Below, piece after piece: positions 15,010 through 23,105 of a stretch of DNA of 31,693 nt. The notes under the pieces were generated by a model that saw only the letters and a program-made list of their open reading frames with translations, made no database searches and was not told the origin of the DNA. Both the position numbers and the translations under genes were made by a program. Within the stretch, counting starts at the first letter, position 1. Each line of letters opens with the position of its first letter. Origin of the DNA: DASPFV01 sp035620975 (GTDB lineage: Bacteria; Acidobacteriota; Vicinamibacteria; Vicinamibacterales; 2-12-FULL-66-21); assembly GCA_035620975.1 (NCBI GenBank), contig DASPFV010000303.1:1-31693 (forward strand). The letters are read 5' to 3'.

Positions 15010-16593
15010 TCAATCCGCGTGCGGAGCCCGCGTCACGCGACCGTCGATCCGCCGCAGGATACGAAGCGGATTGCTCTCGCGCAGCGCTTCCGGCAACAGC
15101 GCCTCCGGAACGTTCTGGTATGCCACCGGGCGAAGGAACCTGGCAATCGCAGCGGTGCCGACCGACGTGAAGAGCGGCGACGAGCACGCCGGGTATGGAC
15201 CGCCGTGATGCATCGCGTCCACGACGGCTACCCCGGTGGGGTAGCCGTTCCACACGAGCCGGCCCGCGCGATCGCGAAGCACGTCTTCCAGGGCCGCGGC
15301 CCAGGAAAGGTCCTCCCCCTCCGCGTGAACCGTGGCCGTCAGGCTTCCCTCGAGCGTCGCCGCGACCTGCGGCATGCGCCCCGGAGGGCAGCGAATCACC
15401 ACAGCGAAGGGGCCGAAGTGCTCCTCCTGGAGGGCCGGCGTGCCCAGGAACTCGTCCACGGTCGCGCTCACGATCATCCCCGACGCCCAGTAGCCCGCGG
15501 AAGGGGTTTCGCCGGGCCCGGCCAGCGCCTGCACGGCGGGCAGCGCGGCCGTCCGGGCGGCCTGGCCCGCGAGATGGCCGGCGATGCCGGCGTTGAGCAA
15601 CGGGCCCGCCTCCCGCGCCGCCACGCGCGCCGCCAGCGCCCCGGCGAACGCCACGCCCCGATGGTCGTCGGGGACGAAGACGAGCCCCGGCTTCGTGCAG
15701 AACTGACCCGTCCCCAGCACGATCGAGGCGGCGAGCCCGTCCGCGATCGCATCGGCCCGCGCCGCGAGCGCCGACGGTCCGATGAAGAGCGGGTTCAGGC
15801 TGCCCATCTCTGCGTACACGGGAATGGGCTGCGGGCGTGCGGCCGCGATGTCGAGCAGCGCACGGCCGCCGCCGCGCGACCCCGTGAACGCGACCGCCTG
15901 CACCTCCGGCGCGCGGACCAGCGCCGCGGGGATCTCGGTGGCGCGCGCCTGCAGGAGCGACAGCAGGCCTTCCGGCGCACCGCTCTCGGCTGCCGCGGCG
16001 TCGAGCGCGGCCGCGCAGAGAGCTGACGTCCCCGGATGAGAAGCGTGGCCCTTCACGACCACCGGGCAGCCGGCCGCCAGCGCGGACGCCGTGTCCCCCC
16101 CGGCCGCCCCGAACGCGAGCGGGAAGTTGCTCGGCGTCACGACCGCCACCGGGCCGAGCGGCACGCGCAGGCGCCGGACGTCGGGCCGCGGAAGCGGCCT
16201 CGCGTCGGGATCGCCATGGGAGATCGTCGCGTCGACGAACGAGCCCTCCTCGATCAGCGCGGCGAACATCCGGATCTGCCCCGTCGTCCGGTCGAGCTCC
16301 CCACTCAGGCGGGCTGTCCCCAGGCCGCTTTCGAGGTCCGCGGTCGCCACGATGCGCTCGCGGTCGGCCTCGAGGTTCTCGGCGGCAGCGCGCAGGACGC
16401 GCGCGCGCGCGTCCGGCGCGGTACGCGACCAGACGCGGAAGGCCGATGCCGCCGCCGCCGCAGCGCGACCCACGTCCTCGAGGGTCGCCTCGGCGAACGC
16501 CGGCTCGAGCGCCTCGCCCGTCCGGGGATTCACGGCCCGAAATGATTGCCGATTGCCGATTGCGGATTGCCGATTGGATTGGCGATTGCTCAT
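15010..16593 (-). CDS. Aldehyde dehydrogenase, 2-oxoglutarate semialdehyde type
   Basis: A 527-residue NAD(P)-dependent aldehyde dehydrogenase whose pattern fits the 2,5-dioxovalerate (2-oxoglutarate semialdehyde) dehydrogenase group. The cofactor/active-site features are 'VTPSNFPLAFGAAGGDTASALAAGCPVV', general base Glu262 in 'YAEMGSLNP', and catalytic Cys299 in 'GTGQFCTKPG'. The C-terminus has 'HHGGPYPACSSPLFTSVGT' and 'RPVAYQN', typical of this group. Such enzymes end sugar-acid, hydroxyproline or similar catabolic routes by forming 2-oxoglutarate. The N-terminus is odd: the first 17 codons (MSNRQSNRQSAIGNRQS) are GATTG-array sequence, and family similarity starts only at 'FRAVNPRTGEAL'. 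A GTG at 16533 would skip the repeat but also lose 'FRA'. Confidence 0.9.
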   Translation of the reverse strand: MSNRQSNRQSAIGNRQSFRAVNPRTGEALEPAFAEATLEDVGRAAAAAASAFRVWSRTAPDARARVLRAAAENLEADRERIVATADLESGLGTARLSGELDRTTGQIRMFAALIEEGSFVDATISHGDPDARPLPRPDVRRLRVPLGPVAVVTPSNFPLAFGAAGGDTASALAAGCPVVVKGHASHPGTSALCAAALDAAAAESGAPEGLLSLLQARATEIPAALVRAPEVQAVAFTGSRGGGRALLDIAAARPQPIPVYAEMGSLNPLFIGPSALAARADAIADGLAASIVLGTGQFCTKPGLVFVPDDHRGVAFAGALAARVAAREAGPLLNAGIAGHLAGQAARTAALPAVQALAGPGETPSAGYWASGMIVSATVDEFLGTPALQEEHFGPFAVVIRCPPGRMPQVAATLEGSLTATVHAEGEDLSWAAALEDVLRDRAGRLVWNGYPTGVAVVDAMHHGGPYPACSSPLFTSVGTAAIARFLRPVAYQNVPEALLPEALRESNPLRILRRIDGRVTRAPHAD

Positions 16594-16802
16594 TTCTCAG
16601 CTGCCAATCGTCGATTGCTGATTGTCGATTGGGGGATTGGCGAACCGGTGATTGTCGATTGTGTCATTTTCGATTGTGTGATTGGGAGTGGAAGATTGGT
16701 AGATTGCCACCTCCCGCGTGGCAGCCCGTGGCCGATGCCGGCGCGCCGCCAATCCACTCCGCATTCTGCCAAGTCAATCGCCAATCGGCAGCCGGCAATC
16801 CT
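16542..16802. repeat. GATTG-core repeat array, second copy
   Basis: This tract has the same family as 13961-14112: GATTGCC, GATTGCG, GATTGGC, GATTGTC and GATTGGGGG units from 16544 to about 16710. After a short GC-rich island (about 16711-16750), the reverse complement appears (CCAATC, CAATCGCCAATCGGC, GGCAATC) up to 16802, so the two ends are in opposite orientation. It starts inside the N-terminal codons of the dehydrogenase gene and ends at the stop codon of the HAD gene. The 210-base gap 16594-16803 otherwise holds no gene. Confidence 0.9.
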
Positions 16803-16803
16803 G

Positions 16804-17466
16804 TTACTGCAATATGCCGAGCTCATCAAGCGAGACGTGCAGTTCGGCCGGGTCGCGATAGACGCGGAACGCGCCGGCGCGCGTCAGCTCGTCCTCGCCG
16901 TACCCTCCGCTGAGCAGGCCGATGCTGAGCATGCGGGCTCGGCGCGCCGCGAGCAGATCCCAGACGGCGTCGCCGATGACGTAGCATTCGTCGGCCGGCA
17001 CGCCGAGGCGCTGCTGGCAGTGCAGGAACAGATCCGGCGCCGGCTTCGCGCGCCGCACGTCGCCGCGTTCCACGACCACCAGATCCGGGCCGACCTGCAG
17101 CGCCTCGAGGGCGCGGTTGATGTCGGGCCGGCGGCCCGAGGTCGCGACCCCGTGCGGCACGCCCGCCGCGCGCAGCGCCGCCAGGAGCGCGCGCGCACCC
17201 GGCAGCGGCAACGGCTCCGGCAGGATCTGCCGGTACAGGTCGCCGTGCCGGCGCTGCAGCGCTTCGGCCTCGTCCGGCGGAATCTCCCGCCCGATCTCGC
17301 GCGCGACCGCACGCGTGAACAGGCCGCCACTCATCCCGATGCGCCGGTGGATGCGCCAGCCGTCGACGGCCATCCCCGCCTCGGCCAGCGTCCGCTGCCA
17401 CGAGAACACGTGCGCATACACCGTGTCGACCAGCGTCCCGTCGAGGTCGAAGATGAGCCCCGGCAT
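16804..17466 (-). CDS. HAD-superfamily hydrolase, phosphatase type
   Basis: A 220-residue HAD hydrolase with a helical cap (subfamily I). Motif I is at the N-terminus with Asp7 and Asp9 in 'FDLDGTLVD', motif II in 'GVATSGR', motif III Lys in 'RRAKPAPDLFL' and motif IV in 'YVIGDAVWDLLAA'. The cap is residues of about 17-85. Length and layout resemble phosphoglycolate phosphatase and beta-phosphoglucomutase-like enzymes, but the substrate is not determinable. ATG at 17466 is chosen because motif I follows at once; the longer open frame is a shadow over the ferritin gene. It starts 17 bases after the bacterioferritin stop and probably shares its transcript. Confidence 0.88.
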   Translation of the reverse strand: MPGLIFDLDGTLVDTVYAHVFSWQRTLAEAGMAVDGWRIHRRIGMSGGLFTRAVAREIGREIPPDEAEALQRRHGDLYRQILPEPLPLPGARALLAALRAAGVPHGVATSGRRPDINRALEALQVGPDLVVVERGDVRRAKPAPDLFLHCQQRLGVPADECYVIGDAVWDLLAARRARMLSIGLLSGGYGEDELTRAGAFRVYRDPAELHVSLDELGILQ

Positions 17467-17483
17467 CGCGCACCCGGCCGCGT

Positions 17484-17957
17484 CTATTCCTGGCCTTCCA
17501 GCTGCTGCGACAGATACCGCTCGTACCCGACTTCCTTGATCAGATGGAGCTGCGCCTCGAGCCAGTCCACGTGCCCTTCCTCGTCCTTGAGCAGCCGCTC
17601 GAAGAGGTCGCGCGACGTGTTGTCGGACGCCTCGCGGGCCGCCTGGATCGCCTCGTTGTAGCTCGTCACGGCCCCGTACTCGAGATTGATGTCGCTCTCG
17701 AGCTGCTTCTGGACGGTCTGCCCGATGTTGAGCGGCATGGGCTCCATCGCCGGGGTGGCGTCGAGGAACAGGATCCGCTCGATGAGCGCCTCGGCATGGC
17801 GCATCTCGTCGATCGACTGCTTCCGGATGTAGCGGCCGAGCTTGTGGTAGCCCCAGTTGTGGCACATCTCGGCGTGCACGAAGTACTGGTTGATGGCCGT
17901 CAGCTCCTCTTTCAGCGCCTTGTTGAGATGCGTGATGACGTTGGCGTTGCCCTTCAA
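17484..17957 (-). CDS. bfr: Bacterioferritin
   Basis: A 157-residue iron-storage protein, the usual length for bacterioferritin. With the TTG at 17957 as start (MKGNANVITHLNKAL), the numbering falls exactly on the known ligands: Glu18, Glu51 and His54 of the ferroxidase centre and Met52 as the haem ligand in 'IDEMRHAE', with 'DEEGHVDWLE' providing the second half of the centre. It assembles as a 24-mer shell that oxidises and stores iron. The TTG has a strong Shine-Dalgarno, GGAGG, five bases upstream; the longer frame with an ATG at 18173 runs over intergenic repeat sequence and the 3' end of fabH and is not credible. The HAD gene follows 17 bases later. Confidence 0.95.
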   Translation of the reverse strand: MKGNANVITHLNKALKEELTAINQYFVHAEMCHNWGYHKLGRYIRKQSIDEMRHAEALIERILFLDATPAMEPMPLNIGQTVQKQLESDINLEYGAVTSYNEAIQAAREASDNTSRDLFERLLKDEEGHVDWLEAQLHLIKEVGYERYLSQQLEGQE

Positions 17958-17962
17958 TGCGA

Positions 17963-17967
17963 CCTCC
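17963..17967 (-). promoter_or_regulatory. Ribosome binding site that fixes the bfr TTG start
   Basis: GGAGG on the minus strand, five bases before the TTG at 17957. It is the best Shine-Dalgarno in the region and, together with the ferritin ligand numbering, decides the start. Confidence 0.8.
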
Positions 17968-18068
17968 GGAGAGTATGGGTCAGGCTCTGGGGGCGCGACG
18001 AGCATGGCCGGCAGCGCCGCGCGGAGCTCTCGGCTCCCGGCGCGCAGGCTGTTGGCCAGAGCCTGCAA

Positions 18069-18094
18069 GAGCCCTGAGCCTTGAGCCCTGAGCC
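18069..18094. repeat. GAGCCCTGAGCC direct repeat
   Basis: GAGCCCTGAGCC at 18069-18080 is repeated at 18083-18094 with TT between, and each copy itself contains two GAGCC words. It occupies the gap between the fabH stop (18100) and bfr. The rest of the gap (17958-18068) is GC-rich with no visible gene; the bfr promoter must lie in here if bfr is not read through from fabH, but I cannot point to one. Confidence 0.7.
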
Positions 18095-18099
18095 GCTCG

Positions 18100-19115
18100 T
18101 CACAACGACCACCGCAGCAGCACCGCGCCGACGGTGAACCCCGCGCCGACCGACGCGAGGAGGACCATATCACCCTTTTTCACGCGCCGTTCGCGCACGG
18201 CGTCCGCCAGCGCCAGCGGGATCGTGGCCGCCGTCGTGTTCCCGAAGCGCTCCAGGTTGATGACCACCTTCGAATCCGGCAGGTTGAGCCGATCGGCCGC
18301 CGCCTGGATGATCCGCCGGTTGGCCTGGTGCGAGACGAACAGATCGATCTCGTCGGTCGTCACCCCCTGCTGCTCGAGCAGGCGGCGGCAGATCTCCTCG
18401 CTCTTCCGGACGGCGAACCTGAACACGGCCTGGCCATCCTGCTTCACGTAGTGCAGCCGTTGGTCGACCGTCTCGTGCGAGGCCGGCAGCCGGCTCCCAC
18501 CCGCTGGCATGCACAGCGCCGGACCGCCGCTCCCGTCGATTTCGTGCGCGAAGCCCATGAGGCCAGGCTCGTCGTCTTCGGCCGGCGACAGCACGACTGC
18601 GCCGGCCCCGTCGCCGAACAGCACGCACGTCGTCCGATCGGTGTAGTCGATGATGCTCGACATGACGTCCGCGCCGACGACCAGCGCGTGCTCGTGAGCC
18701 CCGGTGGCAACCATCTGCATCCCCGTGGTCAGCGCGTACGTGAAGCCCGAGCACGCGGCGCCCAGGTCGAATCCCCACGCCCTTCTCGCGCCGATCTTGT
18801 GCTGCAGCACGCACGCCGTGCTGGGGAAGATCGTGTCCGGCGTCGTCGTGCCGACGACGATGAAGCCGATGTCATCGGGCGTGAGGCCGGCCTGCCGCAG
18901 CGCACAGAGCGACGCCTCGCGCGCGAGGTCGGACGTGGCGACGCCGGGATCGACGATGTGGCGCTCGCGGATGCCCGTCCGCTGGAGGATCCACTCGTCA
19001 CTCGTCTCGACCATCTGCTCGAGGTCCGCATTGCTCAGCACGCGGGGCGGGACGTAGGTAGCCAGACCGGAAATCCTCACCCGCCGCATGCAGCGCGGAG
19101 CGCCGCGCGAATCGC

Positions 19116-19122
<7 letters not shown>
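18100..19122 (-). CDS. fabH: Beta-ketoacyl-ACP synthase III (FabH)
   Basis: A thiolase-fold condensing enzyme that starts fatty acid synthesis by joining acetyl-CoA with malonyl-ACP. The triad is visible: Cys in 'LGAACSGFTYAL', His in 'LFVSHQANRRII' and Asn in 'ERFGNTTAATIP'. Other family stretches are 'MVETSDEWILQRTGIRERH' and 'VGAGFTVGAVLLRW'. Two starts compete. The GTG at 19122 (340 aa) overlaps the ruvB stop and has AAAGGA six bases upstream; the ATG at 19089 (329 aa) would put the catalytic Cys at 113, close to the usual position 112, but lacks a good ribosome site. It is the last gene of the yebC-ruvCAB run; co-transcription with recombination genes is positional, not functional. Confidence 0.95.
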
Positions 19123-20132
<1,010 letters not shown>

Positions 20133-20133
20133 C

Positions 20134-20736
20134 TCATCCCTTCATCAGTCCGCGCAGGGTCGCCTTGAGCACCCCTTCGAACGCTGCGTCGGGCGACGCT
20201 TCGAGCTCCCGGTCCACTATCTTCTCCACCGTCGCGCGCTGGTAGCCGAGGTTCACGAGCGCCGAGATCAGGTCGTCGCGAAGCTGCTCGCCCGGCGTCG
20301 CCGGCGCGGCGGTGTCGGTCGTCGGCTGCAGCGACGCCGGCAGGCGGTCCTTCAGCTCGAGACCGATCCGCTCGGCCGTCTTCTTGCCCACGCCCGGAAT
20401 GGCGGTCAGCCGCGCCACGTCCTGCAGGCGGACCGCCCGGACGAGCTCCCCGGGCTCGATCCCGGACAGCACCGACAGCGCGAGACGCGGGCCGATGCCG
20501 CTGATCGCGATGAGGCGCTCGAACAGGTCCTGCTCGAGCCGGCTGTTGAAGCCGAAAAGGGCGATCGCGTCCTCGCGCACGTGCGTGTGCACGCGCAGGG
20601 AGATGGACCCGCCTGTCTCGCCCAACGCGTAAAACGTGGAAAGCGGGACCTGTACGTCGTACCCGATGCCGCCGACGTCCACCACGATCCGGTTGGGCCC
20701 CTTCTCGACGAGCGTGCCGCGCAGCCTCGCGATCAT
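20134..20736 (-). CDS. ruvA: Holliday junction-binding protein RuvA
   Basis: A 200-residue protein that binds four-way junctions as a tetramer and loads RuvB. Domain I (OB fold, 'MIARLRGTLVEKGPNRIVVDVGGIGYDV'), domain II with two helix-hairpin-helix motifs ('ISGIGPRLAL' and 'IPGVGKKTAERI'), a flexible linker (about 135-150) and the RuvB-binding domain III ('LRDDLISALVNLGYQRATVEK') appear in order. Its ATG overlaps the ruvC stop by four bases, and ruvB follows one base later. Confidence 0.97.
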   Translation of the reverse strand: MIARLRGTLVEKGPNRIVVDVGGIGYDVQVPLSTFYALGETGGSISLRVHTHVREDAIALFGFNSRLEQDLFERLIAISGIGPRLALSVLSGIEPGELVRAVRLQDVARLTAIPGVGKKTAERIGLELKDRLPASLQPTTDTAAPATPGEQLRDDLISALVNLGYQRATVEKIVDRELEASPDAAFEGVLKATLRGLMKG

Positions 20737-21272
20737 GATCCCGGCCGGTACGCGCGCCAGGACCTCGGGCCCGGCGGGACGCGCACGCCACCCGGCATCC
20801 GTCCGGGCACGCTGTGCAGATGGCAGAGCGCGACCGCCAGGGCATCGGCGACGTCGTGGGGCGCCGGGGCCGCCTCGAGTCCGAGGAGCAGCTTGATCAT
20901 CTGCTGCACCTGGTGCTTTTCGGCGCGCCCGTATCCGACGACCGCCCGCTTGATCTCGGCGGGCGCGTACTCCACGACCGGCACACCGGCCTCCGAGGCC
21001 GCGAGCAGCACCACGCCGCGCGCATGCCCCAGCTTCAACGCACTCCGCACGTTGCGTGCGTAGAAGATGTTCTCGACCGCCATGCAGTCGGGCCGATGGC
21101 GCGACAGCAGCGCCGCCAGACCGGCGTGGATGGCTTTGAGCTTGTCAGGAAAGGCGGCGTGTGCGGGAGCGGACAGGGATCCGCAGGTGACGAGAGTGTG
21201 GCGGCTGCCGAGGCGCTCGACGCAGCCGTAGCCCGTGCGTTCGGAGCCGGGATCGATCCCGAAGATCTTCAC
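20733..21272 (-). CDS. ruvC: Crossover junction endodeoxyribonuclease RuvC
   Basis: A 179-residue Holliday junction resolvase. The four acidic metal ligands are visible: Asp7 in 'GIDPGSERTGYG', Glu67 in 'AVENIFYARN', and two Asp residues near 139 and 142 in 'HDVADALAVALCH'. The GTG at 21272 is chosen because it places 'MKIFGIDPG' at the N-terminus and overlaps the yebC TGA as GTGA; the longer upstream frame lies inside yebC. The C-terminus is a Pro/Arg-rich tail. Confidence 0.96.
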   Translation of the reverse strand: MKIFGIDPGSERTGYGCVERLGSRHTLVTCGSLSAPAHAAFPDKLKAIHAGLAALLSRHRPDCMAVENIFYARNVRSALKLGHARGVVLLAASEAGVPVVEYAPAEIKRAVVGYGRAEKHQVQQMIKLLLGLEAAPAPHDVADALAVALCHLHSVPGRMPGGVRVPPGPRSWRAYRPGS

Positions 21273-22018
21273 GCCAACGAGGCCTCGATCTCCTTCTCCT
21301 CGATGTCCGCGTTCGACCACACCTTGCGGGTGTCGTCGTGCTCTTCGATCGCCTCCATCAGCTTGACCATCTGCTGCGCGGGCTTGCCTTCGAGCTTCAC
21401 GTAATTCTGCGGCAGCATCGCGACCTCGGCGGCGGCGGGCTCGATGCCGAGCGCCTTGACCGCCTCGAGCACTTTCTGGAATGCCTCGGGCGCCGTCACG
21501 ACTTCCCAGGTCTCCCCGTCGTCCCGCATGTCATCCGCTCCGGCGTCGAGGGCGGCAGCCATGAGCGCCTCCTCCGCGGCGCGACTCTTGTCGACGACGA
21601 TGTACCCTTTCTTGTCGAACATCCAGGCGACGCTGTTCTCGGCGGCCAGGTTGCCGCCGTATTTCGCAAGCAGGTGCCGCATCTCGCCGACGGTGCGGTT
21701 CCGGTTGTCGGTGAGCGTTTCGATGATGAGCGCCGCACCTCCAGGCCCGTAGCCTTCGTAGGTGATCTCGTCGTACGAGACGCCGGGCAGCTCGCCCGTG
21801 CCGCGCTGGATGGCCCGCTTGATGTTCTCGGCCGGCATGTTGACCGACTTGGCTTCCGCGACGACCGTCCTGAGACGCGGGTTGGCGTCCGGGTCGCCGC
21901 CCCCCGTGCGGGCCGCCACCGTGAGCTCCTTGATGATGCGCGTGAAGAGCTTGCCGCGCTTGGCGTCCGCGGCGCCCTTCTTGTGCTTGATCGTGTGCCA
22001 CTTGGAATGGCCGGACAT
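21269..22018 (-). CDS. yebC: YebC/PmpR family protein (TACO1-like)
   Basis: A 249-residue member of the YebC family, linked to transcription regulation and, in more recent work, to relief of ribosome stalling. The highly conserved N-terminus 'MSGHSKWHTIKHKKGAADAKRGKLF' is intact, followed by 'GGGDPDANPRLRTVVAEAKSVNMPAENIKRAI' and 'YEGYGPGGAALIIETLTDNRNRTVGEMRH'. ATG at 22018 has GGAG seven bases upstream; a longer frame from 22066 is non-conserved. First gene of the yebC-ruvCAB-fabH run, a frequent bacterial order. Confidence 0.97.
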   Translation of the reverse strand: MSGHSKWHTIKHKKGAADAKRGKLFTRIIKELTVAARTGGGDPDANPRLRTVVAEAKSVNMPAENIKRAIQRGTGELPGVSYDEITYEGYGPGGAALIIETLTDNRNRTVGEMRHLLAKYGGNLAAENSVAWMFDKKGYIVVDKSRAAEEALMAAALDAGADDMRDDGETWEVVTAPEAFQKVLEAVKALGIEPAAAEVAMLPQNYVKLEGKPAQQMVKLMEAIEEHDDTRKVWSNADIEEKEIEASLA

Positions 22019-22104
22019 GGCAGAACTCCGGGAGACGAGGGCTTCGACGACCGTCGATCCTATCACGAAATCCGCGGCTCTCCGGGCGTTCCGGACGCGT
22101 GCCC

Positions 22105-22114
22105 GCGGGCCCGC
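22105..22114. other. GC palindrome between lasso cluster and yebC
   Basis: The 112-base gap between the last lasso-cluster gene and yebC contains the perfect palindrome GCGGGCCCGC inside further GC-rich complementary words. It might form a hairpin ending the lasso transcript, but there is no T-run after it, so I do not call a terminator. Closer to yebC, 'TGATAGGAT' on the minus strand could be part of an extended -10 element; no convincing -35 was seen. Confidence 0.3.
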
Positions 22115-22130
22115 AGGCGTGTCCCCGGGC

Positions 22131-23105
22131 TCAGGAATCCACCCTCGGCCGCAGTGCCGCTCCGCCCCTCAGGACGTCGAAGATGACGTCTCCCGCCTCG
22201 TCCACGTCGCCGGCGCTCCGCACGCGGAGCTGGTAGATCGGCACCTGCGCGGCGATCGACGTGAGGGCCGCAAACTCCGCCTGCAGCTGCCCGCGATCGG
22301 CAATGTCCAGCACGAACATGACGCGGGCGAGCGCGAGGCAGCCGTCACGTGGCGGGAGGCGTTCGACTCGCGCAGCCGGGCCACGGGCATATCGGGGACC
22401 CAGGACGAAAACCGCGGCCAGGGCACTCGGACGCGATCGCCACGGGTGGACGCGGACGCGCACCTTCCGCGTGTAGTGCGCGACCGCACGCGATCCCGAC
22501 GTATTGAGACCGAGACGGCGGGTCGTCTCTCTCCACAGCCGGAGTCCGGGATAGGCCGGGACCACGATGGGGCCTCGTGACGGCTCGTGGCGCACGACCA
22601 CGCAGTCGTCCGCAATGAGCGGCCATCGGCGCCGCGACAGCGCCGCCGCGATCGTGGACTTCCCGCGGCCGCTGCCGCCGGCGAAGGCGACCGCCCCGAT
22701 CCCCGGCACGTGAACCCCGCTCGCGTGCAGTGCCGTCCGACCCGCCCGGCTCAGCACCAGCGGCAGCACCTGATCGAGCAGCAGATGCCGCAGCGTGGAC
22801 GGGGGCAGCCCGTGACGAGGGCGGCAGTCGATGAACGTCCCGTCCGCCGCAATCTCGAACACGGCCAGGCCGGGGAACCGCAGGACGTACGCATCCCCCG
22901 CGCGGAGGAACACGAGCCGCGTCTGCCCCCCGGCGTGCCACGCATGATAGCGGTCGGCCTTGCGCGCGCGCGGTCCGTCTGCCAGCCGCACGAAGCAGTC
23001 GGGTCGTGAGGCTCGCGACGGCGTCAGCTCCGGCAGCGCGATCGCACTGCCGAGCGTGACACCGTGCACCCTGAAGACCCGCACGTCAGGAGCTCGCCCG
23101 CGCAT
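22131..23105 (-). CDS. HPr-kinase-like protein of lasso cluster
   Basis: A 324-residue protein related to the C-terminal kinase domain of HPr kinase/phosphorylase. A beta-rich N-terminal part (about 1-120) precedes 'TALHASGVHV', the P-loop 'GGSGRGKST' (about 143-151) and an acidic pair Asp166-Asp167 in 'LIADDCVVV', the arrangement seen in HPr kinases. True HPr kinases regulate sugar phosphotransferase systems; homologs in lasso-peptide clusters (paeninodin type) phosphorylate the precursor on its C-terminal Ser. Here it directly follows the PRMT-like gene, overlapping it by 20 bases if the ATG at 23105 is used; a GTG at 23084 would remove the overlap. The predicted core ends in Ala, so the target residue is uncertain. 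It may act on Ser4 or Thr5 of the core, or have another role. Confidence 0.82.
   Translation of the reverse strand: MRGRAPDVRVFRVHGVTLGSAIALPELTPSRASRPDCFVRLADGPRARKADRYHAWHAGGQTRLVFLRAGDAYVLRFPGLAVFEIAADGTFIDCRPRHGLPPSTLRHLLLDQVLPLVLSRAGRTALHASGVHVPGIGAVAFAGGSGRGKSTIAAALSRRRWPLIADDCVVVRHEPSRGPIVVPAYPGLRLWRETTRRLGLNTSGSRAVAHYTRKVRVRVHPWRSRPSALAAVFVLGPRYARGPAARVERLPPRDGCLALARVMFVLDIADRGQLQAEFAALTSIAAQVPIYQLRVRSAGDVDEAGDVIFDVLRGGAALRPRVDS

Noticed and set aside
22019..22130. Rho-independent terminator after the lasso cluster
   Set aside because: A GC palindrome is present but no T-run follows on either strand.
22131..23105. HPr-kinase-like gene as part of a sugar phosphotransferase regulatory system
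   Set aside because: No HPr, EI or EII gene nearby, and it overlaps a lasso tailoring gene.
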